Assembly (NCBI GenBank): GCA_030607655.1
Contig: JAUWJN010000117.1
Location: forward strand, 1 to 7,377
DNA: 7,377 nucleotides
From: a bacterium
GTDB taxonomy: Bacteria; Armatimonadota; Zipacnadia; Zipacnadales; Zipacnadaceae
Direction: 5' to 3'
Position numbers and translations under genes: made by a program. Shown in pieces: positions 1-5,444 of this stretch (position 1 is its first letter; every line of letters starts with the position of its first letter). The notes under the pieces were generated by a model. It was not told the origin of the DNA. It searched no databases and saw nothing but the letters and a program-made list of their open reading frames with translations.

Positions 1-285
1 CGTGAGCGTCTCCGGCATATAATACGTCCCACCCCGCACCAGCACCTTAAGCGGCTGGCGCAAGCCGCCACTTTCCTTGAGCGCGCGAATGGCGTCGCGG
101 GCACGGGTCAGGGTAGCAAAAGGGCCGTTAGTGCCCGCCGCATTCGGCGCGGGCAGCGTCCCCGACCAGGTATCATTACCATTAGTGGCTACGTAAAAAT
201 TCGCCTGCGCCTCTGAGCACATTATTGTGCCTACCAGAAATACCAGCACCATAACACCAATCACTAAGTAACGGGCGTAACTCAT
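1..285 (-). CDS. Secreted right-handed beta-helix (pectate-lyase-like) protein, N-terminal part
   Basis: The first 95 residues are visible; the gene runs off the left edge. Residues 1-28 look like a Sec signal peptide: a short basic start (MSYARY), a hydrophobic stretch at about 7-23, and a probable cleavage site after AQA (26-28). The mature protein opens with FYVATNGNDTWSG, then a proline- and alanine-rich turn, GPFATLTRARDAIRALK, and VLVRGGTYY. This is the usual entry into secreted parallel beta-helix proteins (pectate-lyase-like fold, including some glycoside hydrolases), which generally act on polysaccharides outside the cytoplasm. The substrate cannot be told from this part. Start choice: an ATG at 291 lies 1 nt from AGGAGG (298-293), too close, whereas the ATG at 285 has an ideal 7-nt spacer. 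It lies 72 nt downstream of the aminotransferase on the same strand, but a hairpin separates them, so cotranscription is uncertain. Fold assignment is fairly sure, function is not. Confidence 0.75.
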   Translation of the reverse strand, partial: MSYARYLVIGVMVLVFLVGTIMCSEAQANFYVATNGNDTWSGTLPAPNAAGTNGPFATLTRARDAIRALKESGGLRQPLKVLVRGGTYYMPETLT

Positions 286-292
286 TGCCATG

Positions 293-298
293 CCTCCT
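293..298 (-). promoter_or_regulatory. Ribosome binding site AGGAGG of the beta-helix gene
   Basis: A full AGGAGG reads on the minus strand at 298-293. It lies 7 nt from the ATG at 285 and only 1 nt from the in-frame ATG at 291, so it decides the start in favour of 285. Confidence 0.7.
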
Positions 299-300
299 CG

Positions 301-333
301 AGACTGTGGTGAAAAGCAGTCTGGCTGCCAGAC
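301..333 (-). terminator. Hairpin pair between aminotransferase and beta-helix gene (possible terminator or attenuator)
   Basis: On the minus strand, 333-319 reads GTCTGGC-A-GCCAGAC, a near-perfect palindrome able to form a 6-bp stem with a 3-nt loop. Three nt later comes TTTT (315-312), a short U-tract. A second inverted repeat, AGACTG (322-317) with CAGTCT (306-301), has a 10-nt loop and shares bases 322-319 with the first stem, so the two hairpins cannot form together. The element ends 2 nt before the AGGAGG of the next gene. The U-tract is weak, so it could be a leaky terminator, a processing or stability hairpin, or a switch. Confidence 0.4.
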
Positions 334-357
334 GGAAAACAGGTTTGAGTAACTTAC

Positions 358-1740
358 TTACTCAAGTCCAAAGTGCTCTATGGCCGCCGCGATCCCCCCT
401 TCTATATTGGCGACCATTTCGTCAATGATTTCTCGGGTGACGACCAGCGGTGGGGCCAGAACGAGAATGTCAGCGTTATTGCGCAGGATCATACCATTGC
501 GATAGCAATAGTCGCGAACGAATCCGCCTACGTCCAACTTCGGGTCCAAGAAGGCGCGGGTGTCCTTGTCGGCAACTAGTTCTACCGCCTGCAACAGGCC
601 AATACCGCGCACATCGCCGACGATGGGATATTTGTACAGCCCGTTGAGTTTCTCGGTCAGGTACGCACCCATCTGTGCCGCTCGCTCAACCAGATTCTCC
701 TTGGCGAAGATATCCAGAACCGCCATCACCGCCGCGGCCGATACGGGATGACCACAGAAGGTGTAGCCATGGCGGAACTCATGCCCAGGGCGGCGGAAGG
801 TATCGGCAATCTCGGTGGTAGTCAGCACTACGCCCATAGGTACAAATCCGGCGGAGAACCTCTTGGATAGGCATAAGAATTCGGGAACCACGTCCCAATG
901 CTCACAGCAAAACATCTTACCGCTCCCCCCCATACCCACCTGGATCTCGTCGTAGATGGTCAGGATGCCATACTTCTCGCACATAGCCTTAAGTTCGGGC
1001 AGGTAAAACGGCGGCGGAACCGGATAGCCGACATTAGAACCGGGCACGGGGTCCAGGATCATCGCCGCGATAGTATGCGGACCTTCCCACTGCATAATAG
1101 CCTCGGTATTGCGCAAAGCTATCCGCGCTGACTCTTCCGGATCCAGGCCTAGCTCACAGCGATAAGGATGCGGCGCCATCACGGGGATAAACCCCGGAAC
1201 CAGTGGTTCCTGCGGCTCGCGGAACCACGGCAAGCCCGTGGCTGACATGGCGCCCATGGTGGCACCGTGATAGCTATTACGGCGAAACAGAATCTTCCGC
1301 CGGCTATTTTCGCCCTTCTCCCAGAAATACTGCCGGGCCATCTTGATGGCCGACGCCGTGGCCTCCGAGCCGCCGCTGACAAAGAAGCTGACCTCCAGAT
1401 CGCCGGGCGCCAATTCGGCCAGGCGCTTGGCGAGTTCGATCACCACCGGCGTGAAGCAGTCGTGATAGGTTGGATAGAACTCGATCTTGCGCATCTGCTC
1501 AAGCATCGCCTGATGAACCTCGGGGCGATTGTGTCCACATACCGAAGTGAGCAGCGAGCCGAAGCTATCAATGAATCGGCGGCCATCCGTGTTGTAGACG
1601 TAGCAGCCCTCACCCCGCTCGATAATCTTCGGCCCGCTCTGCTCAATATCAGTATAACTGCCCAGGTTGAGCAGTACGTAGTGCAGCGCGTCCCGCTGCA
1701 GGGCTTGCGTCCTCTCGCTATGCTCCATGTTGTTTGTCAT
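358..1740 (-). CDS. Class III (omega) PLP-dependent aminotransferase
   Basis: A 460-residue cytoplasmic enzyme of the usual length for class III aminotransferases (fold type I). Visible landmarks in order: GGSEATASAIKMAR at 123-136 (phosphate-binding region), SYHGATMGAMSATG at 156-169, the cofactor-contacting aspartate in YDEIQ (D264), the PLP Schiff-base lysine in LSKRFSAG (K293), and YTFCGHPVSAAA at 326-337. The family moves an amino group, often from a terminal amine or omega-amino acid, to pyruvate or 2-oxoglutarate. It resembles the omega-amino acid:pyruvate group more than acetylornithine enzymes, but the substrate is not determined here. Some family positions differ: GMGGSGKMF where GFGRTGK is usual, LDPVPGSN where EPV-G is usual, and SKRF for the common AKGL. 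The start ATG at 1740 is preceded by AGAGGTGA at good spacing; a later ATG at residue 5 has no better site. It lies 60 nt downstream of the E1 beta gene, consistent with one operon. Confidence 0.9.
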   Translation of the reverse strand: MTNNMEHSERTQALQRDALHYVLLNLGSYTDIEQSGPKIIERGEGCYVYNTDGRRFIDSFGSLLTSVCGHNRPEVHQAMLEQMRKIEFYPTYHDCFTPVVIELAKRLAELAPGDLEVSFFVSGGSEATASAIKMARQYFWEKGENSRRKILFRRNSYHGATMGAMSATGLPWFREPQEPLVPGFIPVMAPHPYRCELGLDPEESARIALRNTEAIMQWEGPHTIAAMILDPVPGSNVGYPVPPPFYLPELKAMCEKYGILTIYDEIQVGMGGSGKMFCCEHWDVVPEFLCLSKRFSAGFVPMGVVLTTTEIADTFRRPGHEFRHGYTFCGHPVSAAAVMAVLDIFAKENLVERAAQMGAYLTEKLNGLYKYPIVGDVRGIGLLQAVELVADKDTRAFLDPKLDVGGFVRDYCYRNGMILRNNADILVLAPPLVVTREIIDEMVANIEGGIAAAIEHFGLE

Positions 1741-1800
1741 TAGTTCACCTCTTCATTGGATTCATACTAAAATGGTCTGCGTCTGAGGCGGCAATTATGA

Positions 1801-2772
1801 TTAGCTCACCAGGCTTCTGATTGCCGCAGTGATAGTCTCCTCCCGGGGTATGCACGCGGTCTCCAGCGGACGGCTGAAGGGCATTGGTAGATTAGCTCCC
1901 CCCAGCACTTGGGGAGCCGTCACCAGCGAAGCAAAGCATTCCTCGGTCACGCGACGCACAATATCGCTGCCGAAACCGCCTCGAGTACAGGCCTCCTGGA
2001 CCACCAGTAGTCGCCCCGTCTTCTGAACCGAAGCCTTGATGCAGTTCATATCTAATGGCACCAGGGTGCGGGGGTCTACGACTTCAACGCTAACCTCGTC
2101 GGCCAGGGACTCAGCAGCGGCCAGAGCTTTGTGAACCATCAGAGAAGTGGCCACCACCGTTATGTCTTCGCCGGGCCGCTTCACTTCGGCCTGCCCCAGG
2201 GGTATCACGTACTCTTCTTCCGGAATCTCGCCCTTGGTCGCATATAGGAGCTTGTGCTCCAGGAAGATGACCGGATTGTCGTCGCGGATAGCCGACTTGA
2301 GCAGTCCCTTGGCATCAGCGGCGGTGGCGGGCATCACCACTTTCAGTCCCGGAGTGTGGGCGAACCAGGCTTCGAGACTCTGCGAATGTTGGGCAGCTTC
2401 TGAAGTACCCCCGCCGCCTTGGCTCCTGATAACCAAGGGGATTGTCAGTTGGCCCCCGGACATATAGCGCAGCTTGGCCGCCTGGTTGATAATCTGATCC
2501 AGGCAGACGGTAACAAAGTCTACATACATAATCTCCGCTACCGGGCGTAGCCCCGTGATAGCCGCGCCGACTGAGAGTCCCACAAAGGCGGCCTCTGATA
2601 GTGGGGTCTGGCGCACGCGCTGGGCGCCAAAGCGAGCCGCCAGACCTTTCAGAGCGCCAGATACGCCCCCCAGATTGACTATGTCTTCTCCGATGAGGAA
2701 TACCGCCTCATCGCGCTCCATCTCTTCAGTCAATGCTTCTTGTAGGGCTCTTGCGTAGGTAACTTCTTTCAT
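1801..2772 (-). CDS. Thiamine-diphosphate 2-oxo acid dehydrogenase E1, beta subunit
   Basis: A 323-residue protein matching the beta subunit of heterotetrameric (alpha2beta2) E1 enzymes: pyruvate, branched-chain 2-oxo acid or acetoin dehydrogenases. Landmarks: GEDIVNLGG at 28-36, the TPP-activating glutamate in TPLSEAAF (E60), DQIINQAAKLRYMSGG at 92-107, QHSQSLEAWFAHTPGLKV at 128-145, and the C-terminal domain signature VVDPRTLVPLD at 231-241. With the alpha subunit it would decarboxylate a 2-oxo acid and pass the acyl unit to a lipoyl E2 or another acceptor. Start choice: the frame is open back to 2817, but that would overlap the alpha gene by 23 nt and add 15 residues unlike the family. The ATG at 2772 begins MKEVTYARAL, the normal family start, and has AGGAG (2784-2780) with a 7-nt spacer. 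It lies 22 nt after the alpha stop. Which 2-oxo acid is used cannot be read from sequence alone. Confidence 0.92.
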   Translation of the reverse strand: MKEVTYARALQEALTEEMERDEAVFLIGEDIVNLGGVSGALKGLAARFGAQRVRQTPLSEAAFVGLSVGAAITGLRPVAEIMYVDFVTVCLDQIINQAAKLRYMSGGQLTIPLVIRSQGGGGTSEAAQHSQSLEAWFAHTPGLKVVMPATAADAKGLLKSAIRDDNPVIFLEHKLLYATKGEIPEEEYVIPLGQAEVKRPGEDITVVATSLMVHKALAAAESLADEVSVEVVDPRTLVPLDMNCIKASVQKTGRLLVVQEACTRGGFGSDIVRRVTEECFASLVTAPQVLGGANLPMPFSRPLETACIPREETITAAIRSLVS

Positions 2773-2779
2773 CGGCCTA

Positions 2780-2784
2780 CTCCT
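2780..2784 (-). promoter_or_regulatory. Ribosome binding site AGGAG of the E1 beta gene
   Basis: AGGAG on the minus strand, 7 nt before the ATG at 2772 and downstream of the alternative start at 2817. It supports the shorter protein. Confidence 0.65.
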
Positions 2785-2794
2785 GGAATGAATC

Positions 2795-3763
2795 TTAAGC
2801 CCATAGGTATTCAGCAACGGTATCTGGGTCTGGTAAGCTGCTCACTTGCGCAAAGGCGGCCGCCGCTTCGATCGCCTCGTTAACCTGCTGCCTTAACTGC
2901 ATCTGTTCTGCCTCACTCGTGATGTGCTGGTCAAGCAGGTATTGTTCGAACCGCGGGATCGGGTCGCGCTCCTGCCACTCTTCCATCTCCGCGGTGTCCC
3001 GACGGTCGGGAATGACCATGCAGTGGGGCTGATAACGATAGGTCTTGCATTCAATCAGGGTCGGGCCATTCCCGGCCCGGGCTCGCCCCACAGCTTCCCC
3101 AACTGCCTCATACACCGCCAGAACGTCATTACCGTCTACCACCACTCCCGGACACCCATAGCCGGCGGCCCGGTCGGCGATATTAGGAACGGGAAAGCTC
3201 TCGGCAACCGGCGTGGTAACTGCGTACTGATTATTCTCGCAAATGTAGATTACGGGCAGCTTCCAGAGCGAAGCCAAATTCAACGACTCGTGGAAAGTGC
3301 CCTGGCAGGAACTCCCATCACCGAAAAAACACACGGTTACCTGATCGGTTCCGCGATACTGGGCGGTGAAGGCTGATCCCAGAGCGAGCGGTAGGCCGGC
3401 TCCCATAATGCCATTTCCACCCAGCAGGCCCAGTTCAGGGCTGAACATATGCATAGACCCGCCCCGGCCCTTACTAATTCCAGTTTCCTTCCCTAAAAGC
3501 TCCGCCATCATCAGCTTAACGTCCGCGCCCTTAGCAATACAGTGGCCGTGACCCCGGTGGGTGCTTAATATGCGATCATCCTTCCTCAGGTCAACACAGG
3601 CACCCACCGCGACGGCTTCTTCGCCCTCATAGGAATGGAGCGCGCCCAGGAAGTTACCCGCTAGCCGGTTCTCCTCATAGAGCTGGCGCGCTTTGTGCTC
3701 AAAGGCACGGATGGTGTACAACAGGCGCAGCATTTCTACCAATGTGTCGCGCTGGATATCCAT
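2795..3763 (-). CDS. Thiamine-diphosphate 2-oxo acid dehydrogenase E1, alpha subunit
   Basis: A 322-residue protein, the normal length for bacterial E1 alpha. The thiamine diphosphate/Mg binding motif is complete: GDGSSCQGTFHESLN starts at 148 and ends about 30 residues on with ENNQYA (N177-N178). Upstream are STHRGHGH (67-74) and ISKGRGGSMHMF (96-107), both hallmarks of the family. It catalyses the decarboxylation half of the reaction, with the active site formed at the alpha/beta interface; the beta gene follows directly. Oddity: the loop usually reading GHS-x-x-D (the phosphorylation-loop region that orders around TPP) here reads YRYQPHCMVIPDRRD (243-257). The histidine is kept but flanking Gly and Ser become Pro and Cys, and the following spacing differs. 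This hints at a specificity unlike pyruvate dehydrogenase. The start ATG at 3763 has AAAGGA with a 7-nt spacer. Acetoin dehydrogenase-like or branched-chain-like activities remain possible. Confidence 0.92.
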   Translation of the reverse strand: MDIQRDTLVEMLRLLYTIRAFEHKARQLYEENRLAGNFLGALHSYEGEEAVAVGACVDLRKDDRILSTHRGHGHCIAKGADVKLMMAELLGKETGISKGRGGSMHMFSPELGLLGGNGIMGAGLPLALGSAFTAQYRGTDQVTVCFFGDGSSCQGTFHESLNLASLWKLPVIYICENNQYAVTTPVAESFPVPNIADRAAGYGCPGVVVDGNDVLAVYEAVGEAVGRARAGNGPTLIECKTYRYQPHCMVIPDRRDTAEMEEWQERDPIPRFEQYLLDQHITSEAEQMQLRQQVNEAIEAAAAFAQVSSLPDPDTVAEYLWA

Positions 3764-3822
3764 GGCGGGTTCCTTTCTACCTTGTCAGACTATGCTCGGA
3801 CTCGCACTGCATCTCGGCGCTA

Positions 3823-4569
3823 TCATCCATTCTGCGCAGGAAGCCCGAAAATCTGCGCGGCATTATCGTAGTAGATCATCTTCTGCTGCTCTTCAGTGAG
3901 ACCGGCACCCTCAAACATGCCGCGAGTAAAGGCCGGCGCATGCAGGTCCATATCGGTGCCGAAAACTATCTTCTCAGCACCACAGATCGCTAGGGCCCGT
4001 TCAATCTTGCCTGCTCCCGGCCATCCACAGCAGAAATCCAGGTAGATGTTCGGGTGTATCCGGGCAATCCGCGCTGCTTCGTCGGAATCGGTGTGCGCAG
4101 CATGGCCCAGGATAATCGTAAGCTGCGGATATGCTTCAGCGTAACGGCCCATTTGTTGAGCCGCATTCTGGTCCGTCGTGTGCACAAGCAATACTGGCGA
4201 CCACTGAGCCACTGCCGCCATTAGTTCAGCCATCTCGGGCGCGTTTCCCGCCACACCACTAAGACGAGTATGGATCTTAACACCGACGAAATACTCCAAG
4301 GCCAAGTACCGCTCCATTTCGGCTACCGATTGGTCAAGGTAATTGGCATTGACATAGACATACCCCAGAAGCTGCTGGTGCTCGGCGGCAGCCTTAGCCA
4401 GCTCCGCGTTGCCCTCCTGCATATCATAGCATAGCGCTAGGAACGACGAGCAGACAGCATAGGCTATATTCTCTCGGTCGCATAACTGCAACAGACGATC
4501 AACTGGATCCATAGAAGGGATAGGACAAGGCCAATAACCCAAATGGACGTGCACGTCTATCTTCTTCAT
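3823..4569 (-). CDS. Amidohydrolase-2 family metal-dependent hydrolase or decarboxylase (intact metal site)
   Basis: A 248-residue protein with the metal-binding pattern of the amidohydrolase-2 (ACMSD-like) TIM-barrel family: HVH near the N-terminus (H7, H9), VKIH (K98, H100), LLVH (H130), ILGH (H156) and FGTD (D206). The C-terminus NAAQIFGL is also typical. Members hydrolyse C-N, C-O or C-C bonds or decarboxylate without oxidation, usually with Zn or Mn; lactonases and aromatic-acid decarboxylases belong here. It is compact compared with the 300 or more residues common in the family. Start choice: the ATG at 4575 is only 1 nt from GAGG (4580-4577), while the ATG at 4569 has a 7-nt spacer and begins MKKIDVHVHLG. 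That ATG overlaps the upstream TGA as ATGA, implying translational coupling to the pseudoenzyme-like neighbour. The reaction is unknown; involvement in the same pathway as the E1 genes is inferred from position. Confidence 0.88.
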   Translation of the reverse strand: MKKIDVHVHLGYWPCPIPSMDPVDRLLQLCDRENIAYAVCSSFLALCYDMQEGNAELAKAAAEHQQLLGYVYVNANYLDQSVAEMERYLALEYFVGVKIHTRLSGVAGNAPEMAELMAAVAQWSPVLLVHTTDQNAAQQMGRYAEAYPQLTIILGHAAHTDSDEAARIARIHPNIYLDFCCGWPGAGKIERALAICGAEKIVFGTDMDLHAPAFTRGMFEGAGLTEEQQKMIYYDNAAQIFGLPAQNG

Positions 4570-4581
4570 AACCATTCCTCT
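4566..4581 (-). promoter_or_regulatory. Translational coupling site: ATGA overlap with SD AGAGGA
   Basis: The minus strand reads AGAGGA (4581-4576), which also codes for the last residues of the upstream protein. The stop TGA (4568-4566) overlaps the start ATG (4569-4567). Such overlaps usually let a terminating ribosome restart, giving matched amounts of the two proteins. Confidence 0.7.
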
Positions 4582-5354
4582 AACGGTAGGTATTGGCGGG
4601 CGTTCCCTCCAAGTATCGCGTCTTTGTGGGCAGCGGAGAGTTGAGCATCAGCCACCAAGTTGTAAGCCGCTTCGAAATAGGACTCGGGCGAGTTAGAGCC
4701 GAATACCAGCTGGTGTGCCCCTATCTCCGCAACCATCGCCGATATGGTGTCCGCCGTGTGGATTAAGCTGGTTTCGCAGAAGAAATTCTCGTATTCGGCG
4801 GCAACAACGATGCTTTCGGTGACGTTAGCATACCCGGCACCTATTGCCACTACGTTGAAGCCGAATGGGCAAATGACCGTCCCAATGGTGGTCTGCCCCC
4901 CAGCCGGCAGCATCACCGCGACATCGTGTTCGGCCAGCTCTTCACAGATCTTCAGAAATGGCAGTGCCGATATGCTCCACCCCTGCTCATCGGGGAAAAA
5001 CCGAAATATGCGAAAGCCCCGGTCAACACACCTCTGGATTTCCTCCCGGCATCCAAAGTACCGCTGGGGATCAATGGTGGCGACGGGGATAAGCTGAGGG
5101 TGGTTTTGGCCAGCCTGCCATGTCTCCTCATTGCCGTCCACAAAGTCGTACATCTTCCCCCGCAGGCTGTAGGTCAAGGCCCGATCCACCTGATGTTTGT
5201 CCAAAACGGCCAACAGGTTGTCTAATGACCAGTCTATTTCCTGAGTTGTCGGGGGGCCCGGCTCACCAAACATACGCATACCGGTCACACCATTGGCATA
5301 TCTCAGTCGCTTCTTCGGGGATTTCCCGAAACATGTGCTTATATCAATCAGCAT
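4566..5354 (-). CDS. Amidohydrolase-2-like protein lacking the metal ligands (probable pseudoenzyme or partner subunit)
   Basis: A 262-residue protein with the outline of an amidohydrolase-2 barrel: MLIDISTCFG at the start where MKKIDVHVHLG stands in the neighbour, LVFGSNSPES (216-225) where active enzymes have FGTD, and an ending GNARQYLPL like the usual NAxRLxGL. By eye alignment with the next gene, each metal ligand is changed: the two N-terminal His become S6 and C8, the VKIH region reads RIFRFF (115-120), the strand-5-type LLVH reads VMLPAGG, the GH reads GAG (172-174), and the final Asp is N221. It should therefore not bind the normal metal pair. Coupling to the intact enzyme suggests a hetero-oligomer. 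The start ATG at 5354 has GGTGA with a 7-nt spacer. A GTG at 5414 would add 20 residues but has no suitably placed SD. Fold is fairly sure; function is unknown. Confidence 0.78.
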   Translation of the reverse strand: MLIDISTCFGKSPKKRLRYANGVTGMRMFGEPGPPTTQEIDWSLDNLLAVLDKHQVDRALTYSLRGKMYDFVDGNEETWQAGQNHPQLIPVATIDPQRYFGCREEIQRCVDRGFRIFRFFPDEQGWSISALPFLKICEELAEHDVAVMLPAGGQTTIGTVICPFGFNVVAIGAGYANVTESIVVAAEYENFFCETSLIHTADTISAMVAEIGAHQLVFGSNSPESYFEAAYNLVADAQLSAAHKDAILGGNARQYLPLEEWL

Positions 5355-5444
5355 ATAAGTTTCACCGCCATTGGAGTCTGTTTCGTGTGCTAAGTCTATT
5401 TTATTGTAAAGCACATTCTGATTCTTACGAAGTACCTCCCGAAC
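5355..5444 (-). other. 90-nt intergenic spacer between MttB-like and amidohydrolase-like genes
   Basis: This is the longest gap inside the minus-strand cluster and more A/T-rich than the flanking genes. It carries GGGAGGT shortly after the MttB-like stop, but no start codon at proper distance follows it. I see no convincing hairpin or terminator; an internal promoter is possible but no clear -35/-10 pair was found. Confidence 0.4.

Noticed and set aside
213..225. Lipoprotein signal at Cys23 of the beta-helix protein
   Set aside because: The residues before Cys (TIM) do not fit a lipobox, since Met at -1 is atypical; an AQA signal peptidase I site follows at 26-28.
2773..2817. Longer E1 beta protein starting at 2817
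   Set aside because: It would overlap E1 alpha by 23 nt and add 15 residues foreign to the family; AGGAG at 2784-2780 serves the ATG at 2772.
5355..5414. Amidohydrolase-like protein starting with GTG at 5414
   Set aside because: The nearest GGAGG is over 20 nt upstream of the GTG, while the ATG at 5354 has GGTGA at 7 nt and gives the normal family N-terminus.
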